Shown here: positions 1 through 8,933 of the stretch, piece by piece
Layout of the letters: every line of letters starts with the position of its first letter
Position numbering within the stretch: position 1 is the first letter of the stretch
Source of the DNA: Brumimicrobium sp035497735
GTDB lineage: Bacteria > Bacteroidota > Bacteroidia > Flavobacteriales_D > Crocinitomicaceae
Length of the DNA: 64,000 nucleotides
Reading direction: 5' to 3'
Assembly (NCBI GenBank): GCA_035497735.1
Contig: DATJCX010000017.1
Location: 1-64,000 of the forward strand
Program-made: the position numbers and the translations under genes
Notes under the pieces: model-generated
The model's database searches: none
Told to the model about the DNA's origin: nothing
Seen by the model: the letters and a program-made list of their open reading frames with translations, nothing else

Positions 1-1551
1 TAAGTAAATTCCACTTGCTAGTTCTGAAATAGATATTTCTCCCTGCTGATTTACATCAAATGTCTTCAGTACTTTTCCTGTTAAATCTAATAAGGTAAAG
101 CTTGTGTTCTTTTCTGTTGTAATCGTTACTTTGTCATAAGAAGGATTCGGAAATATATCAAACTTAACTAAGTTTGCTTGCTCGATAATAGATACAGATG
201 CGTCTTTTAACACGTATAGTTCTTGTCCAACTCCTGTGTAGTTTGCACCGAAATATAAAGCATCGTTAAACACTAAGAACCGTGAAAACTCACCTAATGG
301 ATCACTGTTTGGGGCAATATCTGGCATTCTTTTGTGAGTTCCTGCTGCTGTTCCGTTTGTTGACCAAAGTTCAAAACCGTTAGTATTATCCTCGGCTATA
401 AAGTAAATCTCTCCATTATATAAAGTAGGGTATATAATTCCCTGACCATTAGTTCCTGGGTTTAAATCTATTACTATTTTTGTACCTTCACTTGTTCCAT
501 CAGTCTCCCAAAGCTCCCAACCATAATCATCATGGAAAGCTTCAAAATATAATTTTCCATTTAAAGAAACAAATCCAGAATAGGATCCTGCATCGCTATC
601 ACTAGCTCCTGGATTGATATCTTTAACTAAATGAGTACCAGCTGTTGTTCCATTTGTCACCCAAAGTTCGTTGCCATCTGTTCCGTTATTAGCACTAAAG
701 TATAGTTTCCCATCGTATTCTGTGAATTGTGACGGGTAACTGTTTCCTGTTACATTAATATCTTTGATCATTTGTGTACCTTCTGGAGTACCATTACTTA
801 CCCAAAGTTCAGCACCATTTGTTCCGTCATCAGCCCTAAAGTAGAGCTTTCCATTGTATTCTGTTAAATACTCTGGACTGCTGCTTCCTGTTATATTAAT
901 ATCTTTGACCATATTCGTTCCTCCGGTTGTCCCATTTGTTACCCAAAGTTCATAACCATTTGTTCCATCAGTAGCAATAAAGTAAAGTTTTCCGTCGTAT
1001 TCTGTAAAGTTTCTTGGAAAACTACTACCTGCTGTATTAATATCTTTGATCATTTGTGTACCTTCTGGAGTACCATTACTTACCCAAACTTCAGTACCAT
1101 TTGTTCCGTCATTAGCCCTAAAGTAGAGCTTTCCATTGTATTCCGTTAAATTGTTCGGAATACTGCTCCCTGTTGAGTTAATGTCTTTAATCATCTGTGT
1201 ACCTTCAGCTGTACCGTTTGTTACCCAAAGTTCATAACCATTTGTTCCATCAGTAGCGCTAAAGAAGAGTTTTCCATTACACACCGTGAAATCTTGAGGA
1301 CTGCTATTGCCTGTTGTGTGAATATCTTTTAGCATTTGTGTTCCTGCTTCTGTTCCGTCTGAGACCCAAAGTTCATAGCCATTTGTTCCATCGCTCGCTG
1401 TAAAGTAGAATTTCCCGTTGTATTCTGTAAAACTTTCAGGATAACTACTTGCTGTTGGATTAATGTCTTTTACCAAATCAATTGTGATTTGTGCACTGGA
1501 GTTAATCGCAAAAAGGCTGATTGCTCCAAGTAATAATAGATTTTTTTTCAT
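1..1551 (-). CDS. Secreted ELW-repeat protein with T9SS sorting domain (3' end outside window)
   Basis: The frame is open from ATG 1551 to the window edge, giving 517 codons, with the C-terminus missing by perhaps 10-15 residues. Residues 1-20 are a signal peptide (MKKNLLLLGAISLF then INSSAQ). Residues about 25-405 are eight tandem units of about 47 residues, each carrying ELWVSNGT-type motifs and KDIN...EYNGKLYF, as in beta-propeller ELWxxDGT-repeat proteins. The last part (VKFDIFPNPSYDKVTI, then SGIYL) is a type A T9SS sorting domain. It is probably exported to the cell surface by T9SS. Substrate or role is unknown. The neighbour at 1609-2208 is a short paralogue transcribed the same way. 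Confidence 0.88.
   Translation of the reverse strand, partial: MKKNLLLLGAISLFAINSSAQITIDLVKDINPTASSYPESFTEYNGKFYFTASDGTNGYELWVSDGTEAGTQMLKDIHTTGNSSPQDFTVCNGKLFFSATDGTNGYELWVTNGTAEGTQMIKDINSTGSSIPNNLTEYNGKLYFRANDGTNGTEVWVSNGTPEGTQMIKDINTAGSSFPRNFTEYDGKLYFIATDGTNGYELWVTNGTTGGTNMVKDINITGSSSPEYLTEYNGKLYFRADDGTNGAELWVSNGTPEGTQMIKDINVTGNSYPSQFTEYDGKLYFSANNGTDGNELWVTNGTTAGTHLVKDINPGASDSDAGSYSGFVSLNGKLYFEAFHDDYGWELWETDGTSEGTKIVIDLNPGTNGQGIIYPTLYNGEIYFIAEDNTNGFELWSTNGTAAGTHKRMPDIAPNSDPLGEFSRFLVFNDALYFGANYTGVGQELYVLKDASVSIIEQANLVKFDIFPNPSYDKVTITTEKNTSFTLLDLTGKVLKTFDVNQQGEISISELASGIYL
330..1479 (-). repeat. 141-bp coding tandem repeats of the ELW protein
   Basis: Eight units of about 47 codons lie head to tail. 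The middle units are almost identical at the DNA level: the stretch at about 776-870 recurs at about 1058-1152, exactly two units (282 bp) away, so units 3-4 and 5-6 look like a duplicated dimer. The outer units are more diverged and units 7-8 differ in length. This is seen directly in the sequence. Confidence 0.85.
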
Positions 1552-1608
1552 AATTTTATTTTTGTTATTAAATAAGACCATATAGATTATGGTCTTCGAT
1601 TTTAGGTT

Positions 1609-2208
1609 CTATTGTTTAATAATTTTTGTTTGTGAACCTGTCGAATTTTCTTTTAATATGTATATTCCACTTGATAAACCAAGCGTAGATATCGTAGCTT
1701 GTTGGTTTACTTCGAATGATTGAATCACCTTACCTGTTAAGTCTAGAAGTGTAAACGAATTGCTTCCATTTGTTGTGACTGTTAGAAGATCGACAGTTGG
1801 ATTCGGATATACTTTGAAGTTAGCCTGTTTGGTATGCTCTTTTACTGAACTAATATCAGGTGTTGAGAGTTTGTAAAGCTCATAACCTATATTTGTGAAA
1901 TTAGCCATAAAGTAAAGTTCGTTGTTATAAATATAAAACTCTTCATGATCGTAAAGTGGACAACAACCAGTTGCAAAACTAGGCGTTATTTTTTGCTTCC
2001 CAGCTTCTGTTCCGTCTGACACCCAAAGTTCATCTCCATCAACACCGTTGGTAGCACTAAAATAAAGAAGCCCATTATATTCTATAAAGTTCTCGGGTGA
2101 ACCATAACCGGTTGGATTGATATCTTTTACCAATTCCACAGTTGCTTGTCCGATTGAATTAAATGTAAAAAAAACAATTGTTGCAATTAAGAATAAACTA
2201 GATTTCAT
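1609..2208 (-). CDS. Short ELW-repeat protein with T9SS sorting domain
   Basis: 199 residues from ATG 2208. It has a signal peptide (cleavage near FNSIGQA), one complete ELWVSDGTEAG unit, one degenerate unit ending YELYKLST, and a complete T9SS type A domain (FKVYPNPTVDLLTV ... SSGIYILKE ... KIIKQ). The sorting domain is closely similar to that of the adjacent larger protein (shared FTLLDLTGKV and VNQQ), so the pair arose by tandem duplication. Either this copy lost repeats or the neighbour gained them. Probably surface exposed; function unknown. Confidence 0.85.
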   Translation of the reverse strand: MKSSLFLIATIVFFTFNSIGQATVELVKDINPTGYGSPENFIEYNGLLYFSATNGVDGDELWVSDGTEAGKQKITPSFATGCCPLYDHEEFYIYNNELYFMANFTNIGYELYKLSTPDISSVKEHTKQANFKVYPNPTVDLLTVTTNGSNSFTLLDLTGKVIQSFEVNQQATISTLGLSSGIYILKENSTGSQTKIIKQ

Positions 2209-2598
2209 ATTTTATTTTTTGAGTAAAATCATTTGAACTGCAAATTTATAATATTTTCTTATGGTAAACATCAGGGTTTATCCTAGTAGTTTCTGTTTTA
2301 ATCTATAAAAACCAATAATTTATCGATAAAATTCGTTTTTATCTATTGGGAGAAATCTTAAAGTATGTTTGTCATTCCAGGTGGAAATTTTAATTTCCTC
2401 CTAGGCCGTTCAACAATTACTGCTTTATATGATAATAGATTCGTTCGGTTCTTCATCTCATTGAATCGTATTCTGTTTTTTGGTTTTAAAATCAACGTTT
2501 TATAGAATAATATGACATTTGTAAGCAATCAAAAACAAATTAGACTGTTTAGTCCGAATTAAAAAACTTTGTTATATATTTGCCTGTAATCGGAGAGA
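2209..2598. other. Intergenic region between divergent ELW gene and nadA
   Basis: About 390 bp without a convincing gene. It holds the palindrome TTTATCGATAAA (2319-2330), which with its flank recurs as an 18-mer at 49579, and the nadA -7 box at 2575-2582. A short interrupted repeat of TTTTATCTAT/ATCTATAAAA type surrounds the palindrome. No RNA gene was recognised. Confidence 0.6.
2575..2582 (+). promoter_or_regulatory. -7 box for the nadA operon
   Basis: TATATTTG matches the Bacteroidota sigma-A -7 consensus TAnnTTTG. No clear TTG -33 box is seen at the right spacing. The position favours the ATG at 2632 over the TTG at 2599 as the nadA start. Confidence 0.55.
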
Positions 2599-2631
2599 TT
2601 GACCAATATTAATAGATTAAATTCTTTGAAA

Positions 2632-3579
2632 ATGACGAGAGAAGAGCTTAAACGTGAAGTAATACGTTTAAAGAAAGAAAAAAATGTTTTGTTACTTGCC
2701 CATTATTATCAAGAAGATGATATTCAGGATGTAGCAGACTTTGTAGGAGATAGTTATGGCTTGTCCATGGAGGCAGCAAAAACAGATAAAGACACCATCT
2801 TGTTTTGTGGTGTACACTTTATGGCGGAAACGGCAAAGATTCTGAACCCGACAAAAAAGGTGTTATTGCCCGACTTAGAAGCTGGATGTTCGCTTTCGGA
2901 TAACTGTACTTATGATGACTTTAAAGCCTTTAAGGAACGTTATCCCGATCATGTTGTTGTGATGTACATCAACTGTTCGGCAGCGGTGAAAACGATTAGC
3001 GACTATATTGTTACTTCCTCCAACGCTGAGAAAATTGTAAACAGTATTCCAAAAGACAAAAAAATCATCTTCGCACCGGATAGAAATCTTGGGCGATGGG
3101 TTCAAAAGGTGACAGGTAGAGAAATGGTAATGTGGGATGGTTCATGCGTTGTTCATGAAGCTTTCGCAATGGAGAAAATGATGAAATTAATGAATCAGTA
3201 TCCAGAAGCGGAACTAATTGCGCATCCTGAATCGACGGAAGATGTACTAAAGCTAGCGGATTTCGTAGGTTCAACCGCGAAAATGCTGAATTATGTGAAA
3301 TCTTCTCCTAAAAACACTTTTATCATCGCAACAGAAGCGGGGATTCTATATAAAATGAAAGAAAGTTCCCCCGAAAAGATACTTATTCCTGCACCGGTTG
3401 AAGAAGAAAATACTTGTGCATGTAGTTTATGTGCCTACCAAAGAGTGAATACCTTGCAAAAGGTGTACGATACCTTGGTGAATGAAACACCTGAAATTTT
3501 CCTAGAAGAAGAGGTGATGGACAAAGCAAGAGTAGCGATTGAAAGAATGATTGAAATTACAGAAAGTGTAAATGTATAA
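2632..3579 (+). CDS. nadA: Quinolinate synthase NadA
   Basis: Quinolinate synthase condenses iminoaspartate with dihydroxyacetone phosphate in de novo NAD synthesis and needs a [4Fe-4S] cluster. From ATG 2632 the protein has 315 residues; an in-frame TTG at 2599 adds 11 residues but lies too close to the promoter. The family triplication is visible: LLAHYYQ near residue 21, the cluster cysteine C86 (GCSLSDNC), C172 (MWDGSCVVHEAF), and the third in CACSLC, probably C267. The end overlaps nadB by 8 bp, so the two are translationally coupled. Confidence 0.97.
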   Translation: MTREELKREVIRLKKEKNVLLLAHYYQEDDIQDVADFVGDSYGLSMEAAKTDKDTILFCGVHFMAETAKILNPTKKVLLPDLEAGCSLSDNCTYDDFKAFKERYPDHVVVMYINCSAAVKTISDYIVTSSNAEKIVNSIPKDKKIIFAPDRNLGRWVQKVTGREMVMWDGSCVVHEAFAMEKMMKLMNQYPEAELIAHPESTEDVLKLADFVGSTAKMLNYVKSSPKNTFIIATEAGILYKMKESSPEKILIPAPVEEENTCACSLCAYQRVNTLQKVYDTLVNETPEIFLEEEVMDKARVAIERMIEITESVNV

Positions 3580-5122
3580 ACAAGATGTCATAGTTATAGG
3601 CGCTGGCGTTGCGGGTTTATCTTTTGCTATTCAACTAGCGAAGATAAGACCGGAATGTAGTATTGCTGTTTTGGCTAAGGCACAACTTGATTTTTCAAAT
3701 ACTTACTTTGCACAAGGTGGTATTGCGACTGTTACGAATTTAAAAACGGATTCTTTTGAGGATCATATTGCTGATACACTAAAGAGTGGAGCTGGTTTAT
3801 CTTCTCCTGCAATTGTAGAAACGGTGGTAAAGTCTGGACCACAACGTATTCATGATTTAGTGGAATATGGTGTGGAGTTTAACTACCAGGAAAACGGTGA
3901 TTTTGACCTCGCGTTAGAAGGCGGACATTCAAAGCCACGTGTAGTACATTCCTTCGACCATACAGGAGCCAATGTTCAAAAGGCATTATTGGAAACAGCG
4001 AAAAGTTTACCCAATATTTCTTTTTATGAATTCCGTTTTTCTATCGAATTATTACAAACGGAAGCTAATGAAGTTAAGGGTGTAACAGTGCTCAACTTAC
4101 AAACCAATGAAATTGAAATTTTTGAAAGTAAACTACTCGTTTTAGCAACGGGTGGTTCCGGACAAATTTATAAAAACACAACGAATCCTTCTGTGGCAAC
4201 AGGTGATGGAATTGCCATGGGAATTAAGGTTGGCGCTATGACCTCTCACTTGAATTTTGTTCAATTTCACCCAACTGCCTTGTACCAGAAGAACACTTCT
4301 AGATTGGATTTACTCACCGAAGCCATTCGTGGTTTTGGCGCTTATGTTGTCAATCATTTGGGTAAACGTTTCTTGTTAGAAACAGAAACAAGAGGTGAAT
4401 TGGCAACAAGAGACATTGTTTCTTCAGCTATTTTTAAGGAACTAGAAAAAAGCGGTCGTAAATGTGTGTATTTGGATTGTCGTCACTTGGATAAAGATGA
4501 GTTCAAGAAGACCTTCCCACAAATAACAGCCAATTTAATAAGTAAAAACCTGAATTTTGAAACGGACTTAATCCCTATCGTTCCTGCAGCACATTATCAA
4601 TGTGGTGGATTGACGGTAAATGAGAAAAGTCAGACAAATATTAAGTGTTTATACGCCATCGGCGAGGTCGCTAATACAGGTTTACACGGCGAAAATAGAC
4701 TGGCTTCAAATTCTCTCTTGGAAGGATTGGTTTTTGGTCATGATACTGCCGAATGGATTGCAGGGATTATTGATGAAATCAACCCTGTTTCTGTTAAAAA
4801 CGAAGGAAATCTGCGTTTTTCGACTGAAAATGATGCTATTTTTCAAAAAACCATACTAGAAATAAAAACTATAATGTCGAGCAATGCCACGATTGCAGCT
4901 ACAGCAGCTACTCTTGAAATGGCAGCAGTTCAATTGGCAGTTATCAGTAACTATCTAGCGACCTTACAAGCTGATAATGTCGTTTCAGAAATGAGTTTAA
5001 TAGTTACGAATCTACTCTTGAATGCACAGGCTATTGTCAACGAAAAACTGTTACATATAAATAAGAATTCAGCAACCAAAGTGGTTGAAAATGAATCGTT
5101 TTCAACTTTGGTTCTAAAATAA
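3572..5122 (+). CDS. nadB: L-aspartate oxidase NadB
   Basis: FAD-dependent oxidation of L-aspartate to iminoaspartate, the substrate of NadA just upstream. 516 residues. The FAD dinucleotide-binding motif GAGVAG is at residues 10-15; ATGGSGQIY, HPTALY and the family signature GENRLASNSLLEGL (about 372-386) follow. The start ATG 3572 lies inside nadA. Length and motifs are normal; the distal helical domain is less conserved, as usual. Only 12 bp separate it from the next gene. Confidence 0.97.
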   Translation: MYKQDVIVIGAGVAGLSFAIQLAKIRPECSIAVLAKAQLDFSNTYFAQGGIATVTNLKTDSFEDHIADTLKSGAGLSSPAIVETVVKSGPQRIHDLVEYGVEFNYQENGDFDLALEGGHSKPRVVHSFDHTGANVQKALLETAKSLPNISFYEFRFSIELLQTEANEVKGVTVLNLQTNEIEIFESKLLVLATGGSGQIYKNTTNPSVATGDGIAMGIKVGAMTSHLNFVQFHPTALYQKNTSRLDLLTEAIRGFGAYVVNHLGKRFLLETETRGELATRDIVSSAIFKELEKSGRKCVYLDCRHLDKDEFKKTFPQITANLISKNLNFETDLIPIVPAAHYQCGGLTVNEKSQTNIKCLYAIGEVANTGLHGENRLASNSLLEGLVFGHDTAEWIAGIIDEINPVSVKNEGNLRFSTENDAIFQKTILEIKTIMSSNATIAATAATLEMAAVQLAVISNYLATLQADNVVSEMSLIVTNLLLNAQAIVNEKLLHINKNSATKVVENESFSTLVLK

Positions 5123-5134
5123 ATGATTTAAAAA

Positions 5135-7186
5135 ATGATTATTCCACAATTGATAACTCCCAAAAGCATTGCTGTCGTCGGTGCATCCGAAAACACAACC
5201 AAGCCAGGGGGGAAAGTAGTAGAGAATTTACTGGAAGGAAAATTTGACGGTGTCATCTATGCGGTGAATAAAAAACCGATGAATGTAGAAGGAACAATTC
5301 ACGTGACCTCCGTAGATGAAATCGATGTTGTGGATCTTGTTATCATTGCTGTTCCGGCACAGTTTTGTGTGGAAATCGTTCGCAAACTTATCGCAAAGGG
5401 AACACGTGCTTTTATTATTTATTCTGCAGGATTTTCCGAAGCAGGAGAAGAAGGAATCGCTATCGAAAAGGAGTTGATAACAATGATAGATAATGCCAAT
5501 GGTGTTTTGATTGGACCTAATTGTGTGGGAATTATCAATGAAACTTACAAAGGAGTTTTTACAACACCTGTTCCTAAATATGACCCAAAGGGTTGTGAAT
5601 TAATTTCTAGTTCGGGTGCAACAGCAGTTTTCTTTATGGAAGCAGCTATGCTTACGGGCTTGCGATTTTCTAATATTTATTCCATTGGAAATGCTTCGCA
5701 AACGGGAGCAGAAGAAATTTTGGAATACATGGATCAAACCTTTGACCCAAAGACAAGTCCAAGAGTGAAACTATTGTATTTAGAACACATTAAAAACCCT
5801 TTTAAATTTATCAAACACGCAACATCTTTGCGTCAAAAAGGCTGTAAAATTGCTGCGATTAAATCGGGTTATTCCGAGGCAGGCGGACGTGCAGCAGCTT
5901 CGCATACGGGTGCCTTGGCAACAACAGATACTGTTATTCGCGCCTTGTTCAAAAAATGTGGAATTGTTTACTGTAGCAGTAGAGATGAATTAATCGCTGT
6001 AGCAAGCGTTTTCCAAAGTAAGGAACTAGAAGGACAAAATATTGCCATTATCACCCATGCTGGAGGTTCAGCGGTAATGTTGACGGACGCTTTGGCAACA
6101 AGTGGAATGGAAGTGCCTTCTTTTGATGAAAACGACACCAAAGACTTATTGACAAAACTGCATCCAGGTTCATCTGTTAGCAATCCCATCGACTTTTTAG
6201 CCACGGGAACAGCAAAACAGTTAGGCGAAATCATCGACTTCTGCGAAGATTATGATAGCGTTGATGGAATGGTAGTCGTTTTTGGAAGTCCAGGACTTTT
6301 CAACGTAAAAGACGTGTATGAAGTACTCGACCAAAAGATGAGTTCTTGTAAAAAACCCATTTTCCCAGTACTTCCTTCATTGATTAACGCCGCAAATGAA
6401 ATCAATCAATTTTTAGCGAAAGGTTGGGTGAATTTCCCAGATGAGGTAACACTTGGAAATGCTTTGGGACAAGTTTATAAAGCAAAACAAAAGAGTTTTG
6501 AGAAAGCTGTACTGCCTGAAATGGACATTGTAGCGATTCGTTCGATTGTGAATGCTTCTCCGAATGGATTTTTAAAACAAAAGGCAACTTTAGAGTTACT
6601 CGAAGCAGCCGGAATTGACGTTGTTAAACAACTCGAAATTTCTCAAGCGACGCAGATTGCAACTTTAACGGATACGTTGCAATTTCCCATTGTGATGAAA
6701 GTGGTAGGGCCGCTTCATAAAACGGAAGTTGGTGGAGTGATACTCAATATTGCCAACGAAAAACAAGCCCTAAAAGCCTTTGAGCAATTGATGAAGATTC
6801 CGGAAGCAAATGGTGTATTGATTCAAGAAATGATGCGAGGAGAGGAACTGTATGTTGGCGCAATAAAACAAGGAGATTTCGGACACGTAGTGCTTTGTGG
6901 TATTGGTGGAATTTTTCTTGAATTATTGAATGATACTTCTTCAGCTTTGGCACCGATGTCACGCCAAGAAGTTGTCAATATGATAGAATCTCTAAAAGGT
7001 TATCCATTGATTGAAGGGTATAGAAATAGAAAAGGAGTGGACAAGGAAAAGTACATCGATTTGGTGATGAGAATAGGTGCATTGGTTCACATTGCTCCAG
7101 AAATCATGGAACTAGATTTAAACCCTATCATGGCGAATGAAGTCAAGATGGAAGTGGTCGATGTGCGAATAAGAATTGAAAAATAA
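5135..7186 (+). CDS. ADP-forming acyl-CoA synthetase (fused alpha-beta, ACD type)
   Basis: 683 residues carry, in order, a CoA-binding Rossmann domain (residues 1-130, with GASENTTKPGGKV near 17 and GPNCVG near 128), succinyl-CoA-ligase-like domains (about 130-450) and an ATP-grasp domain (about 465-683, with VMKVVGPLHKTEVGGV). SHTGAL contains His257, at the position of the phosphorylated histidine of archaeal acetyl-CoA synthetases (ADP-forming). The enzyme interconverts acyl-CoA + ADP + Pi with acid + ATP + CoA; acetate is the likeliest substrate but this cannot be decided here. It is cotranscribed with nadB (12 bp) and norC (6 bp). Confidence 0.9.
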   Translation: MIIPQLITPKSIAVVGASENTTKPGGKVVENLLEGKFDGVIYAVNKKPMNVEGTIHVTSVDEIDVVDLVIIAVPAQFCVEIVRKLIAKGTRAFIIYSAGFSEAGEEGIAIEKELITMIDNANGVLIGPNCVGIINETYKGVFTTPVPKYDPKGCELISSSGATAVFFMEAAMLTGLRFSNIYSIGNASQTGAEEILEYMDQTFDPKTSPRVKLLYLEHIKNPFKFIKHATSLRQKGCKIAAIKSGYSEAGGRAAASHTGALATTDTVIRALFKKCGIVYCSSRDELIAVASVFQSKELEGQNIAIITHAGGSAVMLTDALATSGMEVPSFDENDTKDLLTKLHPGSSVSNPIDFLATGTAKQLGEIIDFCEDYDSVDGMVVVFGSPGLFNVKDVYEVLDQKMSSCKKPIFPVLPSLINAANEINQFLAKGWVNFPDEVTLGNALGQVYKAKQKSFEKAVLPEMDIVAIRSIVNASPNGFLKQKATLELLEAAGIDVVKQLEISQATQIATLTDTLQFPIVMKVVGPLHKTEVGGVILNIANEKQALKAFEQLMKIPEANGVLIQEMMRGEELYVGAIKQGDFGHVVLCGIGGIFLELLNDTSSALAPMSRQEVVNMIESLKGYPLIEGYRNRKGVDKEKYIDLVMRIGALVHIAPEIMELDLNPIMANEVKMEVVDVRIRIEK

Positions 7187-7192
7187 AGAAAG

Positions 7193-7612
7193 ATGAAGTT
7201 TAAACCTATTTATGTGTTTTTAACACTTGTCGTTTTATTTATATCGTATTCATTTACGATTTATTTAAGACCTATTAGCGTAAAATATGAGGATGGTATT
7301 GACTTAAAGAAAGCAGCGCATGGTCGCTTGGTTTTTCAAAAATACAATTGTCAAAGTTGCCATCAACTCTACGGTTTAGGCGGACATTTAGGTCCCGACT
7401 TAACCAATGAGTATTCTCGTTTGGACGGAAACGAAGCAGCGATGCGTATTTATTTTAAAGGAGGAATGAAGCAAATGCCCAAGTTTGAACTATCCACCGA
7501 AGAAGAGGATTTGTTAATTGAGTTTTTGAAATCCACGGATGCTAGCGGTAGTGCGGATCCGAGAACATTCAAAAAATTGTCTAACGGAATGACTGAGCAA
7601 AATGACAGATAA
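7193..7612 (+). CDS. norC: Membrane-anchored monohaem cytochrome c, NorC-like
   Basis: 139 residues with one N-terminal membrane helix (residues 5-25) and one haem c site C53-QS-C56-H57; M95 (or M92) is the probable distal haem ligand. Size and architecture fit NorC, the electron-entry subunit of cytochrome c-type nitric oxide reductase. The haem domain should face the periplasm. It overlaps norB by 11 bp and follows the acyl-CoA synthetase by 6 bp. A generic cytochrome c is the alternative, but the adjacent haem-copper subunit makes NorC much likelier. Confidence 0.85.
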   Translation: MKFKPIYVFLTLVVLFISYSFTIYLRPISVKYEDGIDLKKAAHGRLVFQKYNCQSCHQLYGLGGHLGPDLTNEYSRLDGNEAAMRIYFKGGMKQMPKFELSTEEEDLLIEFLKSTDASGSADPRTFKKLSNGMTEQNDR

Positions 7613-8933
7613 TACTTTACAAGGAAAGCGATTTTTTAAAATTGCTTTGATTTCAATGTTGGTAGGTTTACTAGGCGGATTTCTTGCTTCATTAACCTAC
7701 ATTTTTCCAGATTTCTTAAAAGAGTACCAAGGTTTATCTCGCTTGCGTCCCATTCACGTTTCTTATGTGATGTTTTGGATTATCATAGGTGCGGTTGGTG
7801 GAATTTACTACGGAGTGGCGAAGCTTTCAGGAAAACCACCACAGAAAAATATAGCGAAAGTTCAAATGGGACTCGTTATTTTGGCCTTGGTTGGAATCTT
7901 TTATTCCTACTTAGCAGGTGATTTTGGTGGAAGAGAATATTGGGAGTTTAATCCAATTTGGGCCTTGCCTATTGCGTTGGCTTGGCTCTTGTTTTTAGTC
8001 AACTTTGTAAATATGGCTAGAACGATTAAGAAATGGCCTGTTTATGTATGGATGTGGATGACAGGTATCGTGTTTTTTTTCTTGATTTTCATGGAAAATT
8101 ACCTTTGGATATTTCCTTATTTCAGAGAGAATTTTGTGACCGATATGACCATACAATGGAAAGTTGCTGGTTCCATCGTCGGTGCAATTAACCAAATGAC
8201 CTACGGAGTAGCTTTCTTTCTTATGGATAGAATAACCGGAAATGACAGCACAAAAGTAGGAAGTAGTAAACTGGCTTTTGCCGTGTATTTCCTAGGTTTA
8301 TTCAATTTAATGTTCAACTGGGGACATCATGTTTATCCATTACCAACTGAAAGTTACGTTCGCGTTATAGGTTATGCGGTTAGTATGACAGAGTGGATAT
8401 TGCTTATTCGTATCTTCTACAACTGGAAAAAAGACATCAAGGAAGTTCAAGCCTATAAACACTTCTTCCCGTATCGATTTATAGCAGCATCCAACTTTTG
8501 GGTTTTGATAAACTTAACCATTGCTTGCTTTATGTCCATTCCTGTATTAAATATATATGTACACGGAACGCACTTTATTGTTGCACATTCTATGGGAACG
8601 ACCATTGGGATTAACACGATGATTTTATTAGCCGCTGCCTTTATGATTTTTATGCCTAAAGTTGACGGAGATCATCTACCACCAAATCGAAATCTACGCA
8701 TCTCGTTCTGGTTGGTTCAAATTTCACTAATGGTTTTATTTATGGCCTTAAACATTGCGGGACTCATCAAAGGATTTTGGTTAAATAGTGAGCATCAAGA
8801 GCCTTTTTCCCTTATGATGAGCAATCTACACGGCTATTTTGTCACTTTTGTTATAGCTGGTACGTTTTTATTGATTGGACTTTACTATATTGTCGCTACT
8901 TTGTTTAAATACTCACTAAAAAAAGAAAGTTGA
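7602..8933 (+). CDS. norB: NorB-like haem-copper oxidase family subunit (nitric oxide reductase), divergent active site
   Basis: 443 residues with about 12 membrane helices; reduces NO to N2O in known relatives. Kept features: H52 (low-spin haem ligand, RPIHVSYVMFW), the pair H242-H243 (NWGHHVYP, two FeB ligands), E264 at the position of the active-site Glu280 of Pseudomonas NorB, and H329 (VAHSMGTTIGIN, haem b3 ligand). Not seen: a histidine or glutamates near residues 184-192 where cNOR has H207/E211/E215, and M331 stands where the second low-spin haem ligand H349 would be. It overlaps norC, and its stop overlaps the next start (TGATG). Function as NO reductase is inferred from context and homology. 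Confidence 0.82.
   Translation: MTDNTLQGKRFFKIALISMLVGLLGGFLASLTYIFPDFLKEYQGLSRLRPIHVSYVMFWIIIGAVGGIYYGVAKLSGKPPQKNIAKVQMGLVILALVGIFYSYLAGDFGGREYWEFNPIWALPIALAWLLFLVNFVNMARTIKKWPVYVWMWMTGIVFFFLIFMENYLWIFPYFRENFVTDMTIQWKVAGSIVGAINQMTYGVAFFLMDRITGNDSTKVGSSKLAFAVYFLGLFNLMFNWGHHVYPLPTESYVRVIGYAVSMTEWILLIRIFYNWKKDIKEVQAYKHFFPYRFIAASNFWVLINLTIACFMSIPVLNIYVHGTHFIVAHSMGTTIGINTMILLAAAFMIFMPKVDGDHLPPNRNLRISFWLVQISLMVLFMALNIAGLIKGFWLNSEHQEPFSLMMSNLHGYFVTFVIAGTFLLIGLYYIVATLFKYSLKKES

Noticed and set aside
2599..2631. TTG start for nadA
   Set aside because: It lies about 16 bases from the -7 box and adds residues absent from the family; ATG 2632 fits better.
2875..3274. Minus-strand frames inside nadA
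   Set aside because: No start context or family similarity; nadA occupies the region with all motifs.
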